Shown piece by piece: positions 16,964-26,138 of a stretch of 64,000 nucleotides of DNA. Under the pieces are notes generated by a model. It was not told the DNA's origin. It ran no database searches and saw only the letters and a list, made by a program, of their open reading frames with translations. The number at the start of each line of letters is the position of its first letter. Within the stretch, counting starts at the first letter, position 1. The position numbers and the translations under genes were made by a program. This DNA comes from Asaia bogorensis (lineage in GTDB: Bacteria > Pseudomonadota > Alphaproteobacteria > Acetobacterales > Acetobacteraceae), in NCBI GenBank assembly GCA_943333505.2, contig CALQTN020000003.1:1-64000 (forward strand). The letters run 5' to 3'.

Positions 16964-17839
16964 ATGCCAGATACGACAACACTCCAAGAAGATCCCGCGA
17001 CCAGCCTCGCCGCCCTTCGTGCCGAGCTCGACCGGATCGATGACAGCATCCATGTGCTGCTGATGGCGCGCGCGCAGGTGGTGGAAGGGGTGGCAGCCCT
17101 CGGGACCAAGGGCAAGGTCGCGCTGCGGCCAGGGCGCGAAGCCGATATCATCCGCCGTCTGCTGGCCCAACATCAAGGCGCCCTGCCGCGCCAGGTGTTG
17201 CCGCGCATGTGGCGCGAACTGCTTGCCGGCACCACCGGAATGCAACGCAGCTATGTTATAACCGTATGCGAAACCGATCCCGGCAACGCCTTCGTGCAAT
17301 GCGCGCGGGAGCATTTCGGCGCGCTGACGCCGCTGCGGGTGCATCGCAGCCCGGCCCAGGCCATCGGCGAAGTCAGCGCCGGCCGTGCCATCGCCGCCGT
17401 GCTGCCGATGCCGGCGGAAGAAGAAGGCCAGGCGCTTGCGTGGTGGACAGCGCTACTGCATCGCGATGAACCGCGCATTCATATTGTTGCCAAGCTGCCG
17501 TTCTGGGCGCCGCGTCCGGAAGGCGCGCCGCTGGTGCAGGCCTTGGTGGTGGCGACCGCTGCGCCGGACGCCAGCACTGATGACCGGTCCTATCTCGGCC
17601 TCGAACTCGCGCTCGATACCTCGCGCGCCCGGTTGTCCAGCCTGATCACCGCAGCAGGCTTCAGCCCCGGCACGATCATCCTGCGCCGCAATCAAGCGGC
17701 CGGCGTTGCCCACGCGCTGGTCGATGTCGCCGGCATGGTGACCGATGGCGACCCACGGCTTGCCGCGATGGCCGAAATTCTGCGCCCGCCCGTCGTGCTC
17801 GGCGGCTACGCGACGCCTCTGGAGCGTGACGACCGCTGA
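16964..17839 (+). CDS. Chorismate mutase fused to a prephenate-dehydratase-like domain
   Basis: A 291-residue protein. Residues about 12-95 are an AroQ chorismate mutase ([30 protein letters not shown], then [21 protein letters not shown]). Residues about 98-290 look like a degenerate prephenate dehydratase/periplasmic-binding fold, for example [23 protein letters not shown] where active enzymes have a P-I-E-N-S motif. The T-R-F catalytic motif is not seen. The expected reaction is chorismate to prephenate, feeding hisC and tyrC just downstream. ATG 16964 is chosen for domain fit; the RBS is weak. Confidence 0.82.
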   Translation: MPDTTTLQEDPATSLAALRAELDRIDDSIHVLLMARAQVVEGVAALGTKGKVALRPGREADIIRRLLAQHQGALPRQVLPRMWRELLAGTTGMQRSYVITVCETDPGNAFVQCAREHFGALTPLRVHRSPAQAIGEVSAGRAIAAVLPMPAEEEGQALAWWTALLHRDEPRIHIVAKLPFWAPRPEGAPLVQALVVATAAPDASTDDRSYLGLELALDTSRARLSSLITAAGFSPGTIILRRNQAAGVAHALVDVAGMVTDGDPRLAAMAEILRPPVVLGGYATPLERDDR

Positions 17840-17857
17840 TGGACGCGGCCGTCACGC
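17824..17857. repeat. Hairpin overlapping the chorismate-mutase stop, REP-like core
   Basis: GCGTGACGACCGC (17824-17836) pairs with GCGGCCGTCACGC (17845-17857) with one mismatch across 8 bases that include the stop codon. Its core is 1 base different from the GAGCGTGATGACCGC core of the palindromes at 17.9 and 20.0 kb. Confidence 0.65.
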
Positions 17858-17872
17858 GCCAGGCCTATGTTT

Positions 17873-17921
17873 GATCGCGTGATCCAGACCTACGGTGCTT
17901 CCACCTGCGGTCATCACGCTC
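17873..17921 (-). repeat. REP-like intergenic element upstream of hisC
   Basis: Read on the minus strand, this 49-base stretch begins GAGCGTGATGACCGCAGG and ends near GATCACGCGATC. It matches the stretch at 19918-19966 at about 41 of 49 positions, in inverted orientation. Its ends GCGTGAT/ATCACGC can pair. It ends about 4 bases before the hisC ribosome-binding site, so it may affect hisC expression. Confidence 0.75.
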
Positions 17922-17937
17922 TGGACGGAGACAAAGT

Positions 17938-19038
17938 ATGACCGGCTCGCCGCAACCGCGCGACAACATCCTCGCCATCGCCGCCTATGTCGGCGGCGAC
18001 CATAAGCTTCCAGGCGTCAACCGGGTGCTGAAACTGTCATCCAACGAAGGCGCTTTTGGCCCGCCGCCATCGGCCAGCGCCGCTTATGTGAAGGTCGCGT
18101 CCGAACTGCACCGCTACCCCGATGGCGGGTCCGCCGGGTTGCGCAGCGCGATCGGCACACGGTTTGGCCTCGATCCGGCCCGCATCGTCTGCGGCACAGG
18201 CTCCGACGAGCTGATCGGCATCCTCGCCCACATCTACGGCGGCGCCGGCACCGATGTGCTGATGAGCATGCACGGCTTCACCATGTACCAGATCGCCGGC
18301 ACCTATGCTGGCAGCCGGGTGATCAAGGTGCCGGAACGCGATCTGTGCACCGATGTCGATGCCATGCTGGAAGCGGTCACCCCCCAAACCACTATCGTTT
18401 TCGTGGCCCACCCCAACAACCCGACCGGCAGCCTGCTGCCGCAATCGGAAATGCTGCGTCTACGCGCGGGCTTGCCGTCCAACGTGCTGCTGGTGATCGA
18501 CAGCGCCTATGCGGAATATGTCGAGGCTGCGGACTACGATGCCGGTGAGGCACTGGTCGATGCCAGCGACAACTGCATTATGCTGCGCACCTTCAGCAAG
18601 GTGTTCGGCCTTGGCGGCATGCGGGTCGGCTGGGGCTACGCGCCAGCCGGCGTGATCGACGCAATCAACCGGGTGCGCGGCGTATTCAACGTCAACCTCG
18701 CCGCCCAGGCCGCCGCCGTTGCCGCGTTGGAAGAACCCGGCTGGGTCGAAAAATGCCGCGCCCATAACACCGAATGGCGCGCCAGGCTCGCCGCCGCGAT
18801 CACCAAGGCAGGCGCGAAAGTCTATCCCACCGAGGGCAATTTCCTGTTGGTCGATTTCGGCACAGCAGCGAAGGCCAGCGCGGCCGACGCCCATCTGCGC
18901 AAGCACGGCATCATTGTCCGCGGCATGGCGGCCTATGATCTGCCGCACTGCCTGCGCATGACGGTCGGCACCGTTGAGGAATGCGGCATGGTCGCCGATG
19001 CGGTCGCCGGGTTCATGGCGCAACACCCCCATGACTGA
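17938..19038 (+). CDS. hisC: Histidinol-phosphate/aromatic aminotransferase (HisC family)
   Basis: A 366-residue PLP-dependent fold-type I aminotransferase. Landmarks are [17 protein letters not shown] (the N-terminal substrate motif), [23 protein letters not shown] and the PLP-lysine motif [15 protein letters not shown] (Lys about 221). It could serve histidine synthesis, aromatic amino acid synthesis, or both. Placement between a chorismate-mutase gene and tyrC favours transamination of prephenate or aromatic keto acids, with histidinol phosphate as a second substrate. The ATG follows GGAG by 8 bases. The stop is 8 bases inside tyrC. Confidence 0.92.
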   Translation: MTGSPQPRDNILAIAAYVGGDHKLPGVNRVLKLSSNEGAFGPPPSASAAYVKVASELHRYPDGGSAGLRSAIGTRFGLDPARIVCGTGSDELIGILAHIYGGAGTDVLMSMHGFTMYQIAGTYAGSRVIKVPERDLCTDVDAMLEAVTPQTTIVFVAHPNNPTGSLLPQSEMLRLRAGLPSNVLLVIDSAYAEYVEAADYDAGEALVDASDNCIMLRTFSKVFGLGGMRVGWGYAPAGVIDAINRVRGVFNVNLAAQAAAVAALEEPGWVEKCRAHNTEWRARLAAAITKAGAKVYPTEGNFLLVDFGTAAKASAADAHLRKHGIIVRGMAAYDLPHCLRMTVGTVEECGMVADAVAGFMAQHPHD

Positions 19039-19918
19039 GCCGGTTTTTCGTCGGCTCGCCCTGATCGGCATCGGGCTGATCGGCAGTTCGGTTGCCCGTA
19101 TTGCACGGGAACGCGGTGATCTTGCGGGCGAGATCGTCGCCAATGCGCGCAGCCAGGCCACGCTCGACCGGGTGATGGAACTCGGCATCGCCGATCGGGT
19201 GGAACTTGATCCGGCGAAGGCGGTTGCGGGCGCTGATTGCGTGATGCTGTGCGCCCCGGTTGGGACGTACGAGGCACTCGCCCAGGCCATCGCGCCGCAT
19301 CTCGCACCGGGCTGCGTGCTGACCGATGTCGGGTCGACCAAACAATCGGTGATCCGCGACGTTGGCCCGCATGTGCCGGCCGGGGTGCATTTCGTGCCTG
19401 GCCATCCGCTGGCCGGGACCGAGTATTCGGGCCCCGATGCAGGCTTCACCACCCTGTTCCAAGGCCGCTGGACCCTGCTGACCCCACCGCCGGGCACCGA
19501 TGCCGTGGCGGTGGAGAAGGTTGCCGAACTCTGGCGCCGTTGCGGATCGATGATCGAGGTTATGGAACCCGGCCATCATGACCGGGTGCTGGCCGTGGTC
19601 AGCCATCTGCCGCATCTGCTCGCCTTTACCATCTGCGGCACTGCCGATGCGCTCGAAGACGAAAGCCGCCAGCAGGTGCTGAAATTCGCGGCATCGGGCT
19701 TCCGCGACTTTACCCGGATCGCCGCGTCCGATCCGGTGATGTGGCGAGATATTTTCCTGAACAACCGCGAGGCGTTGCTGGAGATGCTGCAGCGCTTCAC
19801 CGAGGACGCGCAGGCAATGGCGCGCGCGGTGCGGTGGGGCGATCCGGAGTATATTGAACACCGGATTCAGCAGGGACGGGCGATACGGAAAAGCCTGATC
19901 GAACTCAAGCAAGCTTAG
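19031..19918 (+). CDS. tyrC: Prephenate/arogenate (cyclohexadienyl) dehydrogenase
   Basis: A 295-residue NAD(P)-dependent dehydrogenase of the TyrA/TyrC family, leading to tyrosine. The Rossmann glycine motif is [13 protein letters not shown] (about 10-22). Further landmarks are [23 protein letters not shown], and the catalytic His region [15 protein letters not shown]. There is no ACT domain, so feedback control by tyrosine would have to act within the core. The start at ATG 19031 overlaps hisC by 8 bases. Confidence 0.93.
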   Translation: MTEPVFRRLALIGIGLIGSSVARIARERGDLAGEIVANARSQATLDRVMELGIADRVELDPAKAVAGADCVMLCAPVGTYEALAQAIAPHLAPGCVLTDVGSTKQSVIRDVGPHVPAGVHFVPGHPLAGTEYSGPDAGFTTLFQGRWTLLTPPPGTDAVAVEKVAELWRRCGSMIEVMEPGHHDRVLAVVSHLPHLLAFTICGTADALEDESRQQVLKFAASGFRDFTRIAASDPVMWRDIFLNNREALLEMLQRFTEDAQAMARAVRWGDPEYIEHRIQQGRAIRKSLIELKQA

Positions 19919-19966
19919 ATCGTGATGGCCGTAGGTGGAATCACCGAAGGTCTGAATCACGCAACC
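19918..19966 (+). repeat. REP-like intergenic element downstream of tyrC
   Basis: It begins at the last base of the tyrC stop codon with GATCGTGATGGCCGTAGG. It is an inverted copy (about 84% identical over 49 bases) of the element at 17873-17921, so the two bracket hisC-tyrC. Confidence 0.75.
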
Positions 19967-19976
19967 CGACAAAGAG

Positions 19977-20020
19977 TTAGAGCGTGATGACCGCGCCTAC
20001 CAGCGGTCATCACGCTCTAA
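19977..20020. terminator. Perfect 18-bp-arm palindrome after tyrC
   Basis: TTAGAGCGTGATGACCGC (19977-19994) is exactly reverse-complemented at 20003-20020 with an 8-base loop. It lies between the convergent tyrC and SDR genes. There is no T-tail beyond TTAG/CTAA, so a bidirectional terminator is plausible rather than proven. The core matches the REP-like elements on both sides of hisC-tyrC. Confidence 0.7.
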
Positions 20021-20058
20021 GGTAAGCGGCGACGGCAAACGTCGCCCGATGCCTTATC

Positions 20059-20850
20059 TCACCAAACTGGCGAGGCGCCGCCGTCAACGTTGATCGCGGT
20101 GCCGGCGATGTAGCCGCCCTGGTCGCTGGCCAGGAAGCACGCCATGTTGGCGAATTCCTCGGCCGTGCCCATCCGCCCGAGCGGGACGCTGGTGCCGGTC
20201 TTGGCGATGTGTTCTTCGAGCGTGACGTTCGAGCCTTTCGCGATCAGTGCGGCATGGCCACGCCGGACCTGGTCGGACACGATCAGCCCCACCAGCAGCG
20301 CGTTGACCAGAATGCCATGCGGCGCGCCCTCACCTGCCAGCACCTTGCTCAGCGCCAGGCCAGCGGCCCGGGAGACCACCGTCGGGTTACCGCCAGCGCG
20401 CGGGGCCTTGGCGCCGATATTGAGCACGTTGATCACCCGCCCCCAGCGACGTTCCTGCATGCCCGGCCACACAAGCCTGGTGAGGCGGATGGCGGCGAAC
20501 AGCTTGAGATCGAGATCCTCCTGCCAGATTTCATCGGTGATGGTTTCGAACGGGCCTGTTCGGGACTGGCCGGCGTTGTTGACCAGAATATCGACCTTGC
20601 CGAACTGCGCCGACACTGCGGCGTGGGCCGCGGCTATGCTGTCGGCGCGGCTGACATCGCAGGCGACTGCGATGACTTTGGCCTTCGCCACCGCCTGAAC
20701 TTCGGCACGCGCGGTATCCAGGGTTTCCTGGGTGCGGGCCAGAAGCGCGACATCTGCGCCCGAGGCGGCAAAGCGCTTGGCCATCGCCAACCCCAATCCC
20801 TTGCTGCCACCGGTAATGACCGCGCTGCGGCCCGCCAAGCTGATCTGCAT
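20059..20850 (-). CDS. Short-chain dehydrogenase/reductase family protein lacking the usual catalytic Tyr/Lys
   Basis: A 263-residue classical-SDR fold. The cofactor motif VITGGSKGLGLAMAKRF (about 10-26) and NNAG (about 89-92) are intact. C-terminal landmarks are GRMGTAEEFANMACFLAS and YIAGTAINVDGG. Where the Y-x-x-x-K catalytic motif belongs, the sequence reads NPTVVSRAAGLALSK, so Tyr appears as Thr/Val and Lys as Arg. I recall related SDRs with the same substitution, so this is a subfamily feature rather than damage. Substrate is unknown and dehydrogenase activity is in doubt. The start at 20850 is chosen to begin just before the Rossmann strand. Confidence 0.85.
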   Translation of the reverse strand: MQISLAGRSAVITGGSKGLGLAMAKRFAASGADVALLARTQETLDTARAEVQAVAKAKVIAVACDVSRADSIAAAHAAVSAQFGKVDILVNNAGQSRTGPFETITDEIWQEDLDLKLFAAIRLTRLVWPGMQERRWGRVINVLNIGAKAPRAGGNPTVVSRAAGLALSKVLAGEGAPHGILVNALLVGLIVSDQVRRGHAALIAKGSNVTLEEHIAKTGTSVPLGRMGTAEEFANMACFLASDQGGYIAGTAINVDGGASPVW

Positions 20851-20973
20851 CTGCGTTTTCCCCTGTCTGTTGGTTTCCCAACCCTGGGGCAGGATTTCGC
20901 ATTGGGCAAGGCGGGCGCGTGTGATAGATAGCGTCGCGCGGGGAAAGCCCTTCCCCATTTGCTGTCTGGACCC

Positions 20974-21171
20974 ATGACAAAACGACCAACCACAATTGCT
21001 GGCGCGGCGGAGGCTGCCGCGCTCAAAGACATGGCAATGCGCCCCGGCGTGCCAAAACCGGCATCCTACTGGGTTCGCAGGATTGCGCTGTGGGCGTCGG
21101 CGATTCTTGTCGTTACTTCCCTGGTGGTTTGGGCGGTCTACTACCTGTTGTATGTGGTGCCAATCGGGTAG
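20974..21171 (+). CDS. Small single-pass membrane protein, unknown
   Basis: A 65-residue predicted protein. The N-terminal part (about 1-35) is Ala/Lys-rich and soluble. One strong C-terminal membrane segment follows (about 42-64, IALWASAILVVTSLVVWAVYYLLYVV). It starts 123 bases from the divergent SDR gene and ends one base before the olsB stop on the other strand. Frame and hydrophobicity look real, but I see no clear RBS and do not recognise a family. Confidence 0.55.
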   Translation: MTKRPTTIAGAAEAAALKDMAMRPGVPKPASYWVRRIALWASAILVVTSLVVWAVYYLLYVVPIG

Positions 21172-21172
21172 A

Positions 21173-22006
21173 TCAGTTTCCCGCACCGGCGTCGCGCAAT
21201 TCACGCTCGTAATGGCGCAAATATTTCTCGGTCACCAGATCCGTCTTAACCACCACGGCGACATCGATGGTGTTGAATTGCGCATCGATCACCGCGCCAT
21301 CACCGACAAATCCGCCGAGCCGCAGATAGCCCTTGATCAGTGGTGGGAGCTTGGCCAGTGCGCGGCGCGGCTCGAAGCTGTCCGGGGCAACCCGGTTCAT
21401 TTCGATATAGCGCGCAGCGACCGCACGGGGGCGCAATTCGGCTGGCGCAAGGTGGTTCAGGTATAAGTATGTCAGATCTGTCGCCAGCAGGTCGGGATCA
21501 GTGCCCGGCAGGCTGGCACAACCGAACATCAAATCGATCGCGTGCAAATTCACATAAGACGCGATGCCACGCCACAATAATTGCATCACGCTCGACTTGC
21601 GATAGGCGACATCGACGCAGGAGCGTCCGAGTTCGAGCACCTCGCCACCGTTTTGCAGGATCGGGGTGATGTCGAATTCGTCGGCGGTGTAAAACCGCCC
21701 CAAATGGGCGGCCGCTGGTTTGCGGATCAGCCGGTAAGTGCCAATGACGCTTTCGGGTCCATCGCCGAGCGCGTGATCGAGCACCAGGAGATGGTCGGCG
21801 ACATCATCATAGCGATCGCGGTCGCGCTGGCTGGCCGCGGTTTCGGCATCCGGGTGGGCGCCCATTTCCTGATAAAAAACCCGGTAGCGCAGGGCCTGGC
21901 TGGCATCGATCTCGGCCGCCGACATCGCAAGTCGTACACCCAGGGAGCCGGCGCGAACTTCAGCAAAGCCGGGCGAGGCCCCGGCAAAGACGGGGCTGGA
22001 GATCAT
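21173..22006 (-). CDS. olsB: L-ornithine N-alpha-acyltransferase OlsB (GNAT fold)
   Basis: A 277-residue GNAT-like acyltransferase that attaches a 3-hydroxyacyl chain to ornithine, the first step of ornithine lipid synthesis. Family landmarks are ALRYRVFYQEMGAH, VIGTYRLIRKPAA, GEVLELGRSCVDVAYR and MFGCASLPGTDPD. The second acyltransferase (OlsA/PlsC-like) is not in the window next to it. Its ATG overlaps the stop of the Fur-family gene by 4 bases, so the two are translationally coupled. Ornithine lipids are phosphorus-free, which is of interest given the lipid genes at 39-42 kb. Confidence 0.9.
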   Translation of the reverse strand: MISSPVFAGASPGFAEVRAGSLGVRLAMSAAEIDASQALRYRVFYQEMGAHPDAETAASQRDRDRYDDVADHLLVLDHALGDGPESVIGTYRLIRKPAAAHLGRFYTADEFDITPILQNGGEVLELGRSCVDVAYRKSSVMQLLWRGIASYVNLHAIDLMFGCASLPGTDPDLLATDLTYLYLNHLAPAELRPRAVAARYIEMNRVAPDSFEPRRALAKLPPLIKGYLRLGGFVGDGAVIDAQFNTIDVAVVVKTDLVTEKYLRHYERELRDAGAGN

Positions 22007-22467
22007 GCTGATTTTCCCTTGTTCGGTTTACCCGTAGCCGCTTCCGGCACTGGGCCCAAAGCCGGGCGGGCGCGGCCGAACAGTTCCAGACGGTGGGACA
22101 CCAGATCGAACCCAAGCCGCGCCGCGATGGCCACCAGCGCGCGCTCGTGCTCGGCATCCTCAAACTCGATCACTTTGCCGGTCTCGACATCAATCAGGTG
22201 ATAATGCGGCCCAGGCTCGGTCGGTTCGTAGCGCGCGCGGCCGCCACCGAAATCGCGGCGTTCAAGGATACCGTTTTCTTCGAGCAGGCGCACGGTGCGG
22301 TAGACGGTGGCAATCGAAATCCGGCCGTCAAGGGCAGTTGCACGGCGGTACAGCTCTTCGACATCGGGATGATCGACGGCATCCGACAGCACGCGGGCGA
22401 TCACCCGGCGCTGCCCGGTCATCTTCAGGCCGCGATCGACGCAGAGGCGTTCGATAGGGCTTTCCAT
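22003..22467 (-). CDS. fur: Fur-family metalloregulator (Mur/Fur type)
   Basis: A 154-residue Fur-family repressor. The winged helix covers about 1-85 (LKMTGQRRVIARVLSDAVDHPDVEELYRRA, ISIATVYRTVRLLEENGILERRDFG) and the dimerisation/metal part follows (GPHYHLIDVETGKVIEFED). There is no Cys-x-x-Cys zinc site and no HHDH motif, as in the alphaproteobacterial Fur proteins that often act as Mn-responsive Mur. Metal specificity is inference. It overlaps olsB by 4 bases. Confidence 0.9.
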   Translation of the reverse strand: MESPIERLCVDRGLKMTGQRRVIARVLSDAVDHPDVEELYRRATALDGRISIATVYRTVRLLEENGILERRDFGGGRARYEPTEPGPHYHLIDVETGKVIEFEDAEHERALVAIAARLGFDLVSHRLELFGRARPALGPVPEAATGKPNKGKSA

Positions 22468-22559
22468 CCGCGTTCGGGCGCCCCTTTAAATCTCGGTCCA
22501 CGACCGAACCTGCCCGAAATTCGGGCCGGGCGCACACATGCAACGCCCGGGAGCCAAGG

Positions 22560-23039
22560 TCAATCGCGGGTGACGCGGGGACGTCCGGGTTTGCGCTTGG
22601 CAACCGGGGCAGCGACCGGCGCAGGCGCTGCATCGCGACGCACGTTGCCGAGGCCGAGGCCGATCTGCTTGGCGAGGTTCGAGCGGACTGCGGCATAGTT
22701 CGGCGCGACCATCGGATAGTCGGCAGCCAGGCCCCAGCGGGTGCGGTAATCGTCCGGCGACATGCCGAACGATGCCTGTAAATGGCGCTTGAGCATTTTC
22801 AGCTTCTTGCCGTCTTCAAGGCAGATAATATAATCCGGGAACACTGATTTCTTAATCGGAACGGCGGGTTCCGGCCGCTCTGCTACCGGCGCGATCGTGC
22901 CAATCCCGGACAGGCTGCGAAAGACATCCTGGATCAGGCCCGGCAATTGATCACCCGACACGGTATTATTGCCAACGTGCGCCGAAACAATTTGAGCGGT
23001 CAGGGCCAGAATATCGACATCAGCGAAATCACCAGACAT
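22560..23039 (-). CDS. mucR: MucR/Ros-family transcriptional regulator
   Basis: A 159-residue MucR-type global regulator. The zinc-finger-like core is CLEDGKKLKMLKRHL, followed by MSPDDYRTRWGLAADYPMVAPNYA and a basic tail (KRKPGRPRVTRD). The second zinc-binding His usual in this family (H-x-x-H-Y-type) is replaced by QASF, so zinc binding may be altered. I start it at ATG 23039; an upstream ATG at 23111 would add 24 unlikely residues. MucR proteins in alphaproteobacteria control envelope, exopolysaccharide and cell-cycle genes. Confidence 0.92.
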   Translation of the reverse strand: MSGDFADVDILALTAQIVSAHVGNNTVSGDQLPGLIQDVFRSLSGIGTIAPVAERPEPAVPIKKSVFPDYIICLEDGKKLKMLKRHLQASFGMSPDDYRTRWGLAADYPMVAPNYAAVRSNLAKQIGLGLGNVRRDAAPAPVAAPVAKRKPGRPRVTRD

Positions 23040-23135
23040 GGCACTGCTTTCAAAATTGAGAAAATACGCTATATATGATCGTCTTCGGGCGTTTCGCAAC
23101 GTGTAAATCACCTATTTTAAGAAGGGCGCCGGCGT

Positions 23136-23384
23136 ATGACCCAAACTTCATCCGTCGAAATCGATCAGACACTCGATATCACCCACGAAATCTGTCCGAT
23201 GACATTTGTGCGAACCCGCTTGGCGCTTGACAGGCTTGCGCCGGGGCAGACCTTGATGGTGTTGCTGCGCGGTGATGAGCCAATTCGCAACGTTCCGGCA
23301 ACAGCCCGCCAGCTCGGCCATGAGGTGCTCATGCAAACCACGATGCCCGATGGCAGCGTCCAATTGCTGCTGCGCCGGGGTTAA
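23136..23384 (+). CDS. TusA-family sulfurtransferase-like protein
   Basis: An 82-residue protein of the SirA/TusA/YeeD type, a two-layer alpha/beta sulfur carrier. The family motif is LDITHEICPMTFVRTRLALDRL, with Cys about residue 20 as the sulfur-carrying residue. It is alone and divergent from mucR. It could move sulfur for tRNA thiolation, Moco or dissimilatory sulfur metabolism. No partner genes are in the window, so the pathway stays open. Confidence 0.87.
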   Translation: MTQTSSVEIDQTLDITHEICPMTFVRTRLALDRLAPGQTLMVLLRGDEPIRNVPATARQLGHEVLMQTTMPDGSVQLLLRRG

Positions 23385-23404
23385 AACCATAAGGATCGCG
23401 GCCG

Positions 23405-23848
23405 TCATGCCAGTGTCGCTGCAATATCGCGGCGCATGACCAGCGCATCGGCGCCATCGGGGTAGTAGCGGCGGCGGCGGCCGACCTGGATGAAACCCAT
23501 CCGCCGGTACAAGGCCTGGGCGGCGGCGTTGGTCAGCGATACTTCGAGGAACATTGATTTCGCCCCGTAACGGGTTGCGGTGGCGATCGCTGCCGACAGT
23601 AACGCGTATCCACTGCCGGCGCGGCGCCGCGCGGGGGCGACGGCGATGGTCAGGATCTCGGCCTCATCAGCGGCGATCCGGGCGAGGACAAAGCCGCCGG
23701 CGGGATCGATGTGACCGTAACAATTGGGCTGTTCGAGTTGCAGCGCCATCGCGTCCGGCCCCCAGCGTTCCGGCACGGGGAAGCTTTCGGCATGGATGGC
23801 GGCGAGGATGGCGGCGTGGGCCGGGGTGGCGGGGATGAGCGCGATCAT
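23405..23848 (-). CDS. rimI: Ribosomal-protein-alanine N-acetyltransferase RimI
   Basis: A 147-residue GNAT acetyltransferase. The acetyl-CoA motif is EILTIAVAPARRRAGSGYALLSAA (about 70-93), and the typical RimI end is AAQALYRRMGFIQVGRRRRYY. The standard R/Q-x-x-G-x-G/A is RRRAGSG here. It lies 4 bases after the tsaB stop, a very common pairing. Start ATG 23848. Confidence 0.9.
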   Translation of the reverse strand: MIALIPATPAHAAILAAIHAESFPVPERWGPDAMALQLEQPNCYGHIDPAGGFVLARIAADEAEILTIAVAPARRRAGSGYALLSAAIATATRYGAKSMFLEVSLTNAAAQALYRRMGFIQVGRRRRYYPDGADALVMRRDIAATLA

Positions 23849-23852
23849 CGCC

Positions 23853-24518
23853 CTAGGCAAGCGGCGCCGGACGCAAGCCACCGGCCGGAAGTTTGGCTTC
23901 CGGGGCGTCGATATACATCGGCTCAACCGGCACCATTGGTAATTGGTCGGCGAGGCGCCGTGCCGCAACGGCGGCGAGCATGACGGCATCGGGCAATCTT
24001 GCGTCGGTCAGCATCACAGACGCCGTCCCGCGCGCCGCGAGTCGGCAAGCGACCGCGATGGCGGCGTCGCCCGCGACCGCAATCCGGCCGCTGGCAACTG
24101 GTAGGGCATTGAGCGCGTAGGCGGCATGGTCAGCGCCGCGCAAAAGGAACACCCGATCGCGGCGGCTATCGATGGCAACCCAGATTTCGCGGTTGGCGGC
24201 ACGCGCGGGCAAGGCGGCAATCAAGGCCTCGGCGACCGTCACCCCGATCAGGGCGCAGCCGGCGCCGGCGGCAATGCCTTGGGCCAATGCAATCGCTGCG
24301 CGCAGGCCGGTGAAGCTGCCGGGGCCGGTGGTGACGGCGACAGCCGCGAGCCCGGTTGCGGTGATGCCAGCCTCGGCCAGCACCTCAGCGACCATCGGCG
24401 CGAGCAAGGCCGCCTGCCCGCGCCCGCCATCCTGGTGGCGCTGGGCGAGCACAATGCCGTCCGCTACCAGGCATACCGAACAGCGCCCCAACGCCGCATC
24501 AAGGGCGAGGATGATCAA
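23853..24518 (-). CDS. tsaB: tRNA threonylcarbamoyladenosine biosynthesis protein TsaB
   Basis: A 221-residue TsaB/YeaZ protein of the ASKHA fold, partner of TsaD in making t6A37 of ANN-decoding tRNAs. Landmarks are [16 protein letters not shown] and [24 protein letters not shown]. The start is TTG at 24518, which overlaps the purH stop, so purH, tsaB and rimI form one operon. Confidence 0.9.
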   Translation of the reverse strand: MIILALDAALGRCSVCLVADGIVLAQRHQDGGRGQAALLAPMVAEVLAEAGITATGLAAVAVTTGPGSFTGLRAAIALAQGIAAGAGCALIGVTVAEALIAALPARAANREIWVAIDSRRDRVFLLRGADHAAYALNALPVASGRIAVAGDAAIAVACRLAARGTASVMLTDARLPDAVMLAAVAARRLADQLPMVPVEPMYIDAPEAKLPAGGLRPAPLA

Positions 24519-26089
24519 TGGCGGAAATGCCGCATACCGGTCAGCACCATGGCAACGCCGGCCTTGTCGGCGGCGGCGATCACCTCGGCGTCACGCATTG
24601 AGCCGCCGGGCTGGATGACCGCGGTGGCCCCGGCGGCGATGGCGGCTTCGAGGCCGTCGGCGAAGGGGAAGAAGGCATCGGACGCGACAACGCTGCCGAT
24701 GGTCAGCGCCTGGTCGAGCCCGGCGGCGCGGGCGGCGTCGGCGCCTTTCCAGGCGGCGATCTTGGCGCTGTCAATCCGGCTCATCTGCCCCGCACCGATA
24801 CCGGTGGTGGCGTGGTTCTTGGCATAAATGATGGCGTTGGATTTGACGTGCTTGCAGACTCGGAAAGCGAAGATCAGGTCTTCGAGTTCCTGCGCGGTCG
24901 GCGCACGTTTGGTCACGCAGGTGACATCGCCGATCGCGATGCGGCCGGCGTCGCGGCTTTGCACCAGGAAACCACCGGCCAGCGTCTTGAAGGTGCGGCC
25001 AGCCGATGCCGGGTCGGGCAGACCGCCGGTCAGCAGCAGGCGCAGGTTTTTCTTACGGGCGAGGATGGCCTGGGCCTCGGGCGAGGCATCCGGGGCGATA
25101 ATCACCTCGCTGAAGATCGCGGCGATTTTCTCCGCAGTTGCGGCATCGAGGGTCTGATTGACCGCGATGATGCCACCGAACGCCGAAACCGGATCGCAGC
25201 GCAGCGCGCTGTCCCAGGCGGCTGACAGGCTGGCACCGGATGCCACGCCGCACGGGTTGGCGTGCTTGACGATGACAACCGTTGGACCTTCAAACTCGGC
25301 GACGCATTCGAAGGCGGCGTCGGTGTCGTTGAGGTTGTTGTAGGACAATTCCTTGCCCTGGATTTGCCGCGCGGTGGCAACGCCGGGGCGGGCGTCGGTG
25401 GTGTAGAACGCCGCTGCCTGATGTGGGTTTTCGCCGTAGCGCAGGGTTTGGCGCAGGCTGCCGGCGAAGGCGATGCGGGGCGGGAAAGCGATTTGGTTCT
25501 GCGCGGCGAACCAGGCGGCGATGGCGGCGTCGTACGATGCAGTTCGGGCATAGGCTTCGCCGGCGAGGCGGCGGCGCAGAGATTGGCTGGTGCCGCCATG
25601 GGCCGCGAATTCGGCGATCAAATCGGTGTATTGCGCGGTATCGGTCACGATCGTCACGAAATCGTGGTTCTTGGCGGCGGCGCGGATCAAAGCGGGGCCG
25701 CCGATGTCGATGTTTTCCACGCAGTCATCATAGCTGGCGCCGCGCGCGACGGTGGCTTCGAACGGGTAGAGATTGGACACCACCAGATCGATCGGGGCGA
25801 TGCCGTGCGCGTCCATCTGGGCGACATGGGCGGGCAGATCACGGCGGCCGAGGATGCCGCCATGGATTTGCGGCACCAGGGTTTTCACCCGCCCGTCGAG
25901 GATTTCAGGGAAGCCGGTGTGATCCGAGACATCCTTTACCGCGATGCCAGCGGCACGCAGCGCCACGGCGGTGCCACCGGTCGATAGGATTTCGACTCCG
26001 GCGGCGGCGAGCGCCTGGGCGAGATCGAGCAATCCGGCTTTGTCGGACACGGAAATCAGAGCACGGCGAATGGGGGCGATGTCGGTCAT
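24515..26089 (-). CDS. purH: Bifunctional AICAR formyltransferase/IMP cyclohydrolase PurH
   Basis: A 524-residue enzyme for the last two steps of IMP synthesis. The N-terminal MGS-like cyclohydrolase domain (about 1-150) has [27 protein letters not shown] and [19 protein letters not shown]. The C-terminal transformylase domain has [26 protein letters not shown] and AFGGIIAVN. The ATG at 26089 gives the canonical N-terminus. In related genomes purH follows a heparinase-like gene; here that gene sits 7 kb away on the other strand. Confidence 0.97.
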   Translation of the reverse strand: MTDIAPIRRALISVSDKAGLLDLAQALAAAGVEILSTGGTAVALRAAGIAVKDVSDHTGFPEILDGRVKTLVPQIHGGILGRRDLPAHVAQMDAHGIAPIDLVVSNLYPFEATVARGASYDDCVENIDIGGPALIRAAAKNHDFVTIVTDTAQYTDLIAEFAAHGGTSQSLRRRLAGEAYARTASYDAAIAAWFAAQNQIAFPPRIAFAGSLRQTLRYGENPHQAAAFYTTDARPGVATARQIQGKELSYNNLNDTDAAFECVAEFEGPTVVIVKHANPCGVASGASLSAAWDSALRCDPVSAFGGIIAVNQTLDAATAEKIAAIFSEVIIAPDASPEAQAILARKKNLRLLLTGGLPDPASAGRTFKTLAGGFLVQSRDAGRIAIGDVTCVTKRAPTAQELEDLIFAFRVCKHVKSNAIIYAKNHATTGIGAGQMSRIDSAKIAAWKGADAARAAGLDQALTIGSVVASDAFFPFADGLEAAIAAGATAVIQPGGSMRDAEVIAAADKAGVAMVLTGMRHFRH

Positions 26090-26138
26090 TTGGGGCCTCA
26101 GCTTTGCGCGGTGGCGACTGCGAAGCAGGGGGCTAATC

